Of a stretch of DNA of 8,510 bases, positions 1-6,199 are shown piece by piece; position 1 is the first letter of the stretch; the number at the start of each line of letters is the position of its first letter. The position numbers and the translations under genes were made by a program. The stretch comes from Sphingomonas sp. Lineage in GTDB: Bacteria > Pseudomonadota > Alphaproteobacteria > Sphingomonadales > Sphingomonadaceae. The notes under the pieces were generated by a model that was not told the origin of the DNA, did not search any database, and saw only the letters and a list, made by a program, of their open reading frames with translations. Location: assembly GCA_030146605.1 (NCBI GenBank), contig JASLBO010000538.1, positions 1 to 8,510 on the forward strand, in the 5' to 3' direction.

Positions 1-513
1 CTCGGCCGCTTTGGCATCGCAGCGGCGCTGCTCGATGGCGGGATTGCCAAGTGGAGGGCCGAAGGGCGCTCTCTGGAGAGCGATGCGCCCACCCCTGCCC
101 GCACCCGCTTCGAGGCCGGAATGCCGCGCACCCAGGCGCGCAGCCTCGCCGAGATGCAGGCCACCGACGAGCAGATCGTCGATGCGCGCTCCGCGGCGCG
201 CTTTACCGGCGAAGAGCCCGATCCGCGCGCGGAATGCGCGCGGGGGCATATTCCTGGGGCGAAGAACGTTCCCTATGGCCGCTTCTTCGAGCCCAACGGG
301 ACGTGGAAGCAGCCCGAGGCGATTCGCACCGTCTTCGCGGATGCCGGACTTGACCTCGCCAAACCGCTGGTCGCGACGTGCGGTTCGGGAATCACCGCGT
401 CGGTAATCGCCTTTGCCGGGCATCTGATCGGCCGCGACGTGCCGGTATATGACGGCAGCTGGTCCGAATGGGGCGCGGATCCCGCCACGTCCAAGGCGCT
501 GGGCCCGGTATGA
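1..513 (+). CDS. sseA: 3-mercaptopyruvate sulfurtransferase, C-terminal part (5' end outside window)
   Basis: The last 170 codons of a two-domain rhodanese-family enzyme are visible, open to the left edge in frame 1. The family moves the sulfur of 3-mercaptopyruvate to thiol acceptors or cyanide, leaving pyruvate, usually in the cytoplasm. Visible residues 12-21 (LDGGIAKWRA) are the end of the inactive N-terminal rhodanese domain. The catalytic domain follows: DARSAARFTG (61-70), the GHIPGAKNVPYG motif (82-93), then the active-site loop CGSGIT with the predicted persulfide cysteine at visible residue 127, and YDGSWSEWG (150-158). A CG(S/T)G(V/I)T loop is typical of mercaptopyruvate sulfurtransferases; thiosulfate sulfurtransferases usually carry CRKGVT. 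That loop decides the call. The stop overlaps the start of metC (ATGA), pointing to co-translation. In-frame ATG at 121 is internal, not the real start. The family is certain; substrate preference is inferred from the loop. Confidence 0.9.
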   Translation, partial: LGRFGIAAALLDGGIAKWRAEGRSLESDAPTPARTRFEAGMPRTQARSLAEMQATDEQIVDARSAARFTGEEPDPRAECARGHIPGAKNVPYGRFFEPNGTWKQPEAIRTVFADAGLDLAKPLVATCGSGITASVIAFAGHLIGRDVPVYDGSWSEWGADPATSKALGPV

Positions 514-1694
514 CCGAGAAGAGGGACGCGACCAGGATCGTCCAGGCCGGGCGGCGCGAGGAATGGACGCAGGGTGTGGTCAATCCGCCGGTGTGGCGCG
601 CCTCGACGATCCTCTATGATTCGGTCGCCGAGCTGCGCGCCCGGGGCGCGGCGGACACGCACCACAAGCTGTTCTACGGCCGTCGCGGCACGCCGACCCA
701 ATGGTCGCTCGCCGAAGCGCTGACCGAGCTCGAACCGGGCGCCGAGGCGACATTGCTCTATCCTTCCGGCGTTGCGGCGATCGCCTCGGCGTTGCTCGCG
801 GTGCTCGAGCCGGGCGACGAGTTGCTGCTGGCCGACAGCGTCTATGATCCGACACGCAACCTCGCCAATGGACTGCTCAAGCGCTTCGGGATCACCACGA
901 CCTTCTACGATCCGCTGATCGGAGCCGGGATCGCGGAGCTGTGCACCGACCGGACCAAGGCGATCTTCATCGAGAGCCCGGGCAGCCTGACCTTCGAGGT
1001 GCAGGACATTCCGGCGATCGTCGGCGTCGCCAAAGCGCGCGGGATCACCACCCTGCTCGACAATACCTGGGCGACGCCGCTGCTGCTGCCGGCGATCCAG
1101 CTCGGAATCGATTATTCGATCCTCGCCTGTACCAAATATGTCGTCGGCCATTCGGATGTGATGCTCGGCTCGGTCACCGCCGCGGAGGGACAATATCAGC
1201 GGCTGCGCGCGGCGACCTATCAGCTCGGCCAGACCGCCAGCCCCGACGATGCGTGGCTCGGCGCGCGCGGCCTGCGGACGATGGCGGTGCGGCTCGATCA
1301 GCATGGCCGTTCGGCGCTGAAGATCGCCGAATGGCTCGAGGATCGCCCCGAAGTCGCCCGCGTGCTCCACCCGGCACTGCCCGACTGCCCGGGCCATACG
1401 ACCTTCGTCCGCGACTTTCGCGGCGCATCGGGGCTGTTCTCGTTCGTGCTGAACGGCGGTGACGAAGCAGCGCGCGCCGCGCTGATCGACGGCCTGAGGC
1501 ATTTCGGCATCGGCTATAGCTGGGGCGGCTTCGAGAGCCTCGCGATCCCGGTCGATCCGCAGCATCATCGCAGCGCGACGAGGTGGGAGGCCGAGGGGCC
1601 GGTGGTGCGGCTGCAGATCGGGCTCGAGGATTGCGACGATCTGATCGCCGATCTCGAGGCCGGGCTGGTCCGCTTCGCCGAGGTTCGCGGGTGA
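510..1694 (+). CDS. metC: Cystathionine beta-lyase (PLP-dependent, Cys/Met metabolism family)
   Basis: A 394-residue cytoplasmic PLP enzyme, full length for the family. It would cleave L-cystathionine to homocysteine, pyruvate and ammonia in methionine synthesis; related enzymes also desulfurate cysteine. Visible features are the phosphate-binding YGRRGTPT (56-63, Tyr and Arg reaching the partner subunit's PLP), YPSGVAAI (84-91), Asp184 in LLDNTWATP (predicted partner of the pyridine nitrogen), Lys209 in ACTKYVVGHSD (predicted Schiff-base lysine), and Arg367 in VVRLQIGLED (predicted substrate carboxylate clamp). TKYVVGHSD with the R-x-x-IGLED ending fits MetC better than MetB or MetZ. I chose ATG 510 because it gives the ATGA overlap with the upstream gene and the expected N-terminus; the upstream in-frame ATG at 468 lies deep inside sseA. 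An AAGG about 13 bases upstream is a mediocre ribosome-binding site, consistent with coupling. A side role as cysteine desulfhydrase beside the sulfurtransferase is possible but only inferred. Confidence 0.92.
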   Translation: MTEKRDATRIVQAGRREEWTQGVVNPPVWRASTILYDSVAELRARGAADTHHKLFYGRRGTPTQWSLAEALTELEPGAEATLLYPSGVAAIASALLAVLEPGDELLLADSVYDPTRNLANGLLKRFGITTTFYDPLIGAGIAELCTDRTKAIFIESPGSLTFEVQDIPAIVGVAKARGITTLLDNTWATPLLLPAIQLGIDYSILACTKYVVGHSDVMLGSVTAAEGQYQRLRAATYQLGQTASPDDAWLGARGLRTMAVRLDQHGRSALKIAEWLEDRPEVARVLHPALPDCPGHTTFVRDFRGASGLFSFVLNGGDEAARAALIDGLRHFGIGYSWGGFESLAIPVDPQHHRSATRWEAEGPVVRLQIGLEDCDDLIADLEAGLVRFAEVRG

Positions 1695-2977
1695 TGGCGC
1701 GGCTCGGGGCCTGGCTGGCGGGACATAATCTGCCGGGCGCCCACGAGCTTTCCGAAGCCGCGATCGCAAGCGGGCTGACCGCGCTGGCGCTGGTCCTCGG
1801 CTGGCTGGCGGGGCGATATGTCGGCACGCGGATCGCCACCGCCTGGGCCGAGCACGTCAGCGGCAATGCGGCGAAGTTCCACTTGCGCGTCCGCGCGATC
1901 ATTCGCTGGGGAACGGCAGCGATCCTGCTGTCGATTATCGCAGTTAGCTGGGCATGGATGCCGCTCGCCGCGCACATCGTCGGGCTCCTCGAGGCATTCT
2001 CGGTGGGGATGCTCGTCGCCGGCGTGCTGCGCGGGCTCAATTTGCCGCGCTGGGCCGCCTGGACGCTGGCGGCGCTCGCCTTCACCGCGATCCTCAGCAA
2101 CGCGATCGGCGGCTTCGCGATGGTCGAGACCACGCTCGACCGCGTCGGCATCCAGATCGGGGCGCGGCGCTTCTCTTTGCTGTCCGGCCTCACCCTCGGC
2201 ATCACCGTGCTGCTGCTCTTCGCCGGCGTGCGGCTGGTCAACCGCGTGCTGAGCCATTCGATCGGCAGCGCCCGCGGCTTCGACGCTACCCAGAAATTGC
2301 TCGTCCAGAAGCTCGCGGCGATCGCCGTGGTGGTGCTCGCCTTCTTCATCGGCGTCGACCTGCTCGAGATCGACCTGACGGCCTTTGCGGTGTTCTCGGG
2401 CGCCTTTGGCCTCGCGATCGGCTTCGGGCTGCAGAAGACGATCGGCAATCTGATCGCGGGGATCATCCTGCTGATGGACCGCTCGATCAAGCCGGGCGAC
2501 GTGATCGTGGTGGGCGACAGCTTCGGCTGGGTGAACAAGATCGGCGTCCGCGCCGTCTCGGTGATCACCCGCGACGGCAAGGAGCATCTGATCCCCAACG
2601 AAAATCTGATGACGCAGGAAGTGGAGAACTGGTCATACACCGACCGCAACGTCCGCGTCCGCATTCCGGTGACGGTCGCCTATGATTGCGACCTGAAACT
2701 GGCGCAGGAACTGATGCTGCGCGCCGCTGCCGAAAGTCCGCGCGTGCTCGACAATCCGAACACCAATGTGTGGCTGATGGCGTTCGGCCCGACCGGCGTG
2801 GAGCATGAGATTCTCGCCTGGATCAGCGATCCCGAAAGCGGCGTCGGCAATGTCCGCAGCGACGTGCTCAACCGGCTGTGGCTGTTGTTCAAGGAACATG
2901 GCATCGCCATTCCTTATCCGGTGCGCGACATTCGAGTCACACACTGGCCAGAGCCACCCGGCAGACCGGTCTTGTAG
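1694..2977 (+). CDS. MscS-family mechanosensitive ion channel (multi-TM type)
   Basis: A 427-residue inner-membrane channel protein. The family opens under membrane tension to release small solutes and ions during hypo-osmotic shock. Hydrophobic stretches suggest about seven membrane segments, near residues 24-41, 70-87, 92-112, 119-138, 162-183, 207-225 and 228-258. The last is the pore helix and carries the Gly/Ala-rich pattern FSGAFGLAIGFGLQ (234-247) followed by KTIGNLIAGIILL. The MscS beta domain follows, with DRSIKPGDVI (262-271), the GWVNKIGVR segment (278-286) and LIPNENLM (299-306). A cytoplasmic alpha/beta domain runs to the end. It is longer than E. coli MscS (286 residues, three helices) because of four extra N-terminal helices, as in many medium-length homologues. 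ATG 1694 overlaps the metC stop by one base (TGATG), with GAGG at 1680-1683 as ribosome-binding site; GTG 1691 is also in frame but less likely. The family call is firm; the ion or solute passed is unknown. Confidence 0.93.
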   Translation: MARLGAWLAGHNLPGAHELSEAAIASGLTALALVLGWLAGRYVGTRIATAWAEHVSGNAAKFHLRVRAIIRWGTAAILLSIIAVSWAWMPLAAHIVGLLEAFSVGMLVAGVLRGLNLPRWAAWTLAALAFTAILSNAIGGFAMVETTLDRVGIQIGARRFSLLSGLTLGITVLLLFAGVRLVNRVLSHSIGSARGFDATQKLLVQKLAAIAVVVLAFFIGVDLLEIDLTAFAVFSGAFGLAIGFGLQKTIGNLIAGIILLMDRSIKPGDVIVVGDSFGWVNKIGVRAVSVITRDGKEHLIPNENLMTQEVENWSYTDRNVRVRIPVTVAYDCDLKLAQELMLRAAAESPRVLDNPNTNVWLMAFGPTGVEHEILAWISDPESGVGNVRSDVLNRLWLLFKEHGIAIPYPVRDIRVTHWPEPPGRPVL

Positions 2978-3061
2978 GATTTCAGCGGCGCACTTTCACG
3001 GTTTGCACGGTGAATCGGCAATTGTAGTGCGCGCGCTTGTAATTTTATTACGTGGCACGGC

Positions 3062-3187
3062 GTGGACACAATCCCGGCAAAGCCCGCCAATATCAAAGAA
3101 CGTATCCAGAACATACTATCTTCACCGGACGTAGGAAAGCAGTTCCTCGGCTCGGTCATCCGGCAGTGGCGGGAGCACGCGCAATAG
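3062..3187 (+). pseudogene. Possible 41-codon open frame or C-terminal gene remnant
   Basis: Starting at GTG 3062 and ending at TAG 3185-3187, this frame gives a protein-like 41-residue sequence: an N-terminal VDTIPAKPANIKERIQN, a middle ILSSPDVGKQF and a C-terminal IRQWREHAQ. It is amphipathic and rich in charged residues, unlike the Arg/Ala/Pro-rich products typical of chance frames in this DNA. Against it being a gene: there is no recognisable ribosome-binding site, third positions are much less GC-biased than in the neighbours (especially in the first half), and the frame is short. I recognise no family. It may be a decayed tail of a lost gene, a genuine small protein, or chance. Confidence 0.2.
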
Positions 3188-3206
3188 GCCGCCGGTCGCC
3201 GTCTGA

Positions 3207-3233
3207 GATCCCCGCATTCCCAGGGACGACGAA
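3207..3233. repeat. Degenerate short palindromic intergenic repeat (tentative)
   Basis: The segment GATCCCCGCATTCCCAGGG followed by ACGACGA resembles a decayed copy of the GATCCCCGC...GCGGGGATGACG type of hairpin that is common between genes in sphingomonads. The arms here no longer pair fully, so this rests on resemblance to a remembered pattern and not on a strong structure in this window. Confidence 0.25.
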
Positions 3234-3278
3234 ATATGCCCCCTCCCGCTGGCCGCGAAGGGCACCTATCTTGCAGCA

Positions 3279-4418
3279 GTGAGTTCACAGCCGATTACCG
3301 CTCGCATCGCCGATGGCGTCGCCTCGATCCCCTCGGCGGAGTGGGACGCCTGTGCCGGTCGCGGCAATCCGTTCGTTTCGCACCGCTTCCTGTCGATCCT
3401 CGAACGCTCGGGATCCGCTACGGCGCGCGCCGGCTGGCAGCCGCTGCCGATCATGGTCGACGGCGCAGACGGGCGCGCCGCGGCGATCGCCCCGGCCTAT
3501 GTCAAATCGCAGAGCCAGGGCGAATATGTGTTCGACCATGGCTGGGCCGATGCGTGGGAGCGCGCAGGCGGCGAATATTATCCCAAGCTGCAGGTGGCGG
3601 TGCCGTTCACCCCGGTGCCGGGGCCCCGGCTGCTGCTGCGCGAGGAGGCCGCCGCGCCCGCATTGATCGCGGCGATCGAGGCAGTGACCGACCAGAATCA
3701 ATTGTCGTCGGCGCACGTGACTTTCGTCGATGCCGGGCAACTGCACTGGTTCGAGGCCGCCGGCTGGCTGGTGCGCGCGGGCACGCAATTTCACTGGCAG
3801 AACCACGGCTATGCCGGTTTCGACGATTTCCTCGCTTCGCTCTCCAGCCGCAAACGCAAGGCGATCCGGAAGGAGCGCGCGGCCGCGCTCGGAGGGCTGA
3901 CGGTGCGCCACCTGACCGGCGCCGGGATCAGCGAGGCGCATTGGGATGCCTTCTGGGAATTCTATCAGGACACCGGCTCGCGCAAATGGGGGCGGCCCTA
4001 TCTCACCCGCGCCTTCTTCTCGCTGCTCGGTGCCGAGATGGCGGACGAAGTGCTGCTGATCCTCGCCGAGCGCGACGGGGTGCCGATCGCCGGCGCGCTC
4101 AATCTGATCGGCGGGGAGGCGCTGTACGGGCGTTATTGGGGCGCAGTCGAGGAAGTGCCGTTCCTCCATTTCGAGCTTTGTTACTATCAGGCGATCGACG
4201 CGGCGATCGCGCGCGGGCTCGCCCGGGTCGAGGCCGGGGCGCAAGGCGAGCACAAACTGGCGCGCGGCTATGCGCCGGTGACGACCTGGTCGGCGCATTA
4301 CATCCCCGATCCGGGCTTCCGGCGCGCGATTGCCGATTTCCTGCTGCGCGAGCGCGAGGCGGTCGAGCGCGAGCAGGAGTGGCTGGGCGAGATGACGCCG
4401 TTCAAGCGCTCCGAATGA
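3279..4418 (+). CDS. GNAT/FemAB-like acyltransferase family protein (COG3146, PF04339-type)
   Basis: A 379-residue soluble protein with no signal peptide or membrane segment. It matches the COG3146 family, named for a proposed role in peptidoglycan biosynthesis or recognition and distantly related to FemAB/GNAT acyltransferases; its reaction is not established. Recognisable family blocks are NPFVSH (30-35), EYVFDHGWADAW (82-93), YYPKLQVAVPFTPVPG (100-115), FHWQN (171-175), the basic LSSRKRKAIRKER (188-200), YWGA (286-289), HFELCYYQ (297-304) and EAGAQGEHKLARGY (318-331). The length is usual for the family. The start is GTG 3279, chosen because the family's N-terminus normally begins shortly before the SIPSAEWDA segment; the first internal ATG would remove that segment and NPFVSH. 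The ribosome-binding site is weak (GAAGGG at 3257-3262, 16 bases upstream). The gene stands alone after a 300-base gap and converges on the minus-strand cluster. The family call is strong, the function weak. Confidence 0.87.
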   Translation: MSSQPITARIADGVASIPSAEWDACAGRGNPFVSHRFLSILERSGSATARAGWQPLPIMVDGADGRAAAIAPAYVKSQSQGEYVFDHGWADAWERAGGEYYPKLQVAVPFTPVPGPRLLLREEAAAPALIAAIEAVTDQNQLSSAHVTFVDAGQLHWFEAAGWLVRAGTQFHWQNHGYAGFDDFLASLSSRKRKAIRKERAAALGGLTVRHLTGAGISEAHWDAFWEFYQDTGSRKWGRPYLTRAFFSLLGAEMADEVLLILAERDGVPIAGALNLIGGEALYGRYWGAVEEVPFLHFELCYYQAIDAAIARGLARVEAGAQGEHKLARGYAPVTTWSAHYIPDPGFRRAIADFLLREREAVEREQEWLGEMTPFKRSE

Positions 4419-4422
4419 TGCT

Positions 4423-4443
4423 CCCCTCCCTGCCAGGGAGGGG
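4423..4443. terminator. GC-rich perfect palindrome between convergent genes, likely bidirectional terminator
   Basis: Ten bases (CCCCTCCCTG, 4423-4432) are matched exactly by their reverse complement (CAGGGAGGGG, 4434-4443) around a single central C. As RNA this would fold as an eight-pair stem with a TGCCA loop. It lies five bases after the stop of the plus-strand gene and seven bases before the stop of the minus-strand gene, the right place to end both transcripts. The T-tract is poor on both strands (ATTTCG on the plus strand), so it may work as an RNA 3'-end stabiliser more than as a classical intrinsic terminator. Similar CCCTCCC...GGGAGGG hairpins are often repeated in sphingomonad intergenic DNA. 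Confidence 0.65.
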
Positions 4444-4450
4444 GATTTCG

Positions 4451-6160
4451 TCAGTCCACCGGCGAAGGCGAGGCTTCGGGTTCCGGCAGGTTGCTGGTAA
4501 ACTGGCGGCCGTCGCTCAGGATGAGGTCGCGCTCCCATTTGGGCAGAGGCAGCTCGCCCGGGCGGATGATCGGCGCCGGGACATTGTGATCGACCTTGTA
4601 CAGCCCGCTATTGCTGTGGTCGTCGACATAGACCGGCACCAATCCCTGCAGGAACCTGGCCGGGAATTCCGGCGGGCGGATCATCCAGACATAGTCGAAC
4701 GCGTCGCGCGGGAAGCGGGCCAGCGCCCAGGGAACCGGCCGCCACCATTCGCGCGGGCATTGGGTATCGGTGACGATCTGCGAGGGATCGTGCGCGAAGC
4801 GCTTCGCCGCAGCGTAGCGCACGGTGAGCAATTGCGCGCCGGGCATCGACCATTGATCGTTGGTGTAGGCCAGCCGGCGTTCGAGCGCGAGCGCGGGGAC
4901 GTGCTGGAGGCGCGTCATCTTCCACTCGTTATAGCAGGTCTCGCCGACGAAGCTGATCAGCCGCGCACCTACCGGCAGATGCTCAAGCGCCTTGAGCTCA
5001 CGATCATAGGATTTGTCGTAGAGAAAGAAGCTCCACGTCGTTGCCGCGACGCGCGCCGTGAAGAAGGCCATGCCGAGCGCCGCCACCAGCGCCGCGCCGC
5101 GCATCGACAGGCCGCGCTTGGGGCGGATCGCGACGATCCCGATCGCCATCAGGAAAGGCACCAGCCGCATGTCTGCATAAGCCGACCCGAAGACGATCCG
5201 CGGCAGCAGGATGTAGACCGCCGCGAGGAACAGGAACGACAGCCCCAGATTGCGCGAATATTGGAGATTGGGGTCGCGGATCGCCTTGAACAGCAGCAGG
5301 AACAGCACGCCGACCGAGGCGATGTCGAACAGCTGCCAGCGATCGCGGAATACCTGGACGATCCAGAGCATCTTGGCGCGCCAGTTGAACCAGTCCCCGG
5401 TCTGACCCGTGACATGGCCGCCGCTGCGCCATGCCAGCATCAGCAGCACCGGCGGGGCGAGCACAAGACACTGGATGCCTGCCTTGAACCAGGGGAGCAA
5501 CCACGCGCGGACAAAGCCTTCGCCGCGATGCGCGTCGTGATGGCGGACCAGTTCGGCCGAGAAAGCGAGCACGCCGAGCACGCCCCAGCCGAAGGTATGG
5601 GTGATCCAGAGCAGCACCGACAGCGGCAGGAACACCATCGAACGGAAGCCGAACTTGCCGAGCCGTGCGAGCCGGAGCCACCAGCCAAAGGCGAGCATCG
5701 CGATGCCCATCGACAGCGCGAAATTGACGAAACCGAAATGGAACGGAAAGGCATAAGCCAGCGGCAGCGCGAACAAGGCAGTGGCAGGGATCCGGCCATG
5801 GACCTCGCGCGCGATCATCAGCAGCCCGGCGACGGTCATCGCGGGGATCGAGATGACGATCAGCTTCACCGCGAGTTCGAGCCCGAACAGCCTGGAGAGC
5901 GGGATGACCAGCAGGTCGACCCCGAGATTGCCCATCAGGCTCCAGTTGAAATTATACCATTCGTGCAGATGCGGCATCTGCTCCCAGATGAGCTGGACGC
6001 GGTAGCGCCCCATATGCCCGGGCAGGTCGACCAGCGGGGGGATTTCGGGCCAGAGCAAAGGCACGACCGCCATGAACGTGGCGAGCGCCACGAACCGCCG
6101 TGTCTGCCACCAATGCAGCGGAGCGTCTGACCGCGCGCCTGAATGTCCCCCTTTTTGCAT
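4451..6160 (-). CDS. Polytopic membrane protein, GT-C glycosyltransferase-like, function unknown
   Basis: A 569-residue inner-membrane protein. Hydrophobic stretches suggest 10-12 membrane segments between residues 22 and 376 (near 22-42, 97-117, 124-142, 143-163, 172-205, 218-243, 279-295, 303-322, 333-347, 352-376), then a soluble C-terminal domain of about 190 residues, probably periplasmic. The first extracytoplasmic loop holds VDLPGHMGR (44-52); an acidic residue there, followed by a conserved His and Arg, recalls the catalytic aspartate of GT-C enzymes, which use polyprenyl-phosphate sugars. A second notable block is ADMRLVPF (329-336). The C-terminal domain contains GETCYNEW (406-413) and is rich in Trp and Pro. 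ATG 6160 is preceded by AAGG with good spacing (6171-6174). It lies 39 bases after the phospho-transferase-like gene, probably in the same transcript. I do not recognise a named family; the glycosyltransferase role is inferred from topology and one motif. It could instead be a flippase-like or structural membrane protein. Confidence 0.8.
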   Translation of the reverse strand: MQKGGHSGARSDAPLHWWQTRRFVALATFMAVVPLLWPEIPPLVDLPGHMGRYRVQLIWEQMPHLHEWYNFNWSLMGNLGVDLLVIPLSRLFGLELAVKLIVISIPAMTVAGLLMIAREVHGRIPATALFALPLAYAFPFHFGFVNFALSMGIAMLAFGWWLRLARLGKFGFRSMVFLPLSVLLWITHTFGWGVLGVLAFSAELVRHHDAHRGEGFVRAWLLPWFKAGIQCLVLAPPVLLMLAWRSGGHVTGQTGDWFNWRAKMLWIVQVFRDRWQLFDIASVGVLFLLLFKAIRDPNLQYSRNLGLSFLFLAAVYILLPRIVFGSAYADMRLVPFLMAIGIVAIRPKRGLSMRGAALVAALGMAFFTARVAATTWSFFLYDKSYDRELKALEHLPVGARLISFVGETCYNEWKMTRLQHVPALALERRLAYTNDQWSMPGAQLLTVRYAAAKRFAHDPSQIVTDTQCPREWWRPVPWALARFPRDAFDYVWMIRPPEFPARFLQGLVPVYVDDHSNSGLYKVDHNVPAPIIRPGELPLPKWERDLILSDGRQFTSNLPEPEASPSPVD

Positions 6161-6170
6161 GGCGGCGCAC

Positions 6171-6174
6171 CTTA
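6171..6174 (-). promoter_or_regulatory. Ribosome-binding site supporting start at 6160
   Basis: On the minus strand AAGG stands ten bases before the ATG at 6160, inside the 39-base gap after the upstream stop. It supports this start over internal methionines (residues 30 and 50), the first of which would fall in the middle of the first membrane helix. Confidence 0.5.
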
Positions 6175-6199
6175 GTCAGGTGCGTCGCACGCACAAGCG

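Larger units (their letters stand above)
2978..3278. other. Intergenic region, GC-poorer than its flanks
   Basis: About 300 bases separate the channel gene from the next plus-strand gene. The stretch from about 2995 to 3130 is clearly richer in A and T than the coding DNA on both sides (for example around 3037-3051), which suits either a promoter region or a remnant of acquired DNA. A weak dyad (TTCAC at 2995-2999 and GTGAA at 3010-3014, ten-base loop) could be an operator but is too short to call. I could not place a convincing sigma-70 promoter. A short open frame at 3062-3187 and a degenerate inverted repeat near 3207-3233 are listed separately. No tRNA, T-rich terminator or insertion sequence was seen here. 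Confidence 0.6.

Noticed and set aside
468..509. Upstream ATG extension of metC
   Set aside because: It would overlap sseA by 46 bases and add 14 residues not typical of the family; ATG 510 gives the usual N-terminus and an ATGA junction.
273..1769. Minus-strand open frame of 498 codons opposite sseA and metC
   Set aside because: It is the antisense shadow of two clearly recognised genes, with Arg/Asp-rich low-complexity translation and no motif.
1174..2664. Minus-strand open frames opposite metC and the channel gene (also 1565-2587)
   Set aside because: The sense strand has well-conserved MetC and MscS motifs; the antisense products show only Ser/Arg/Ala or His/Asp-rich bias.
2995..3014. 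TTCAC-N10-GTGAA dyad as terminator or operator
   Set aside because: The stem is only five base pairs with a ten-base loop and no T-tract; too weak to call.
2914..3288. Minus-strand frame of 124 codons across the intergenic gap
   Set aside because: It overlaps the end of the channel gene and the start of the FemAB-like gene. A short hydrophobic stretch (MFWIRSLILAGFAGIV) resembles a signal peptide but is followed by nothing recognisable, and no ribosome-binding site is evident.
3236..6130. Plus-strand open frame of 964 codons
   Set aside because: It crosses the FemAB-like gene out of frame and runs antisense to the GT-C-like gene. Its product is Arg/Ala/Gln/His-rich with no family features. 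Long antisense frames are expected where third positions are nearly all G or C.
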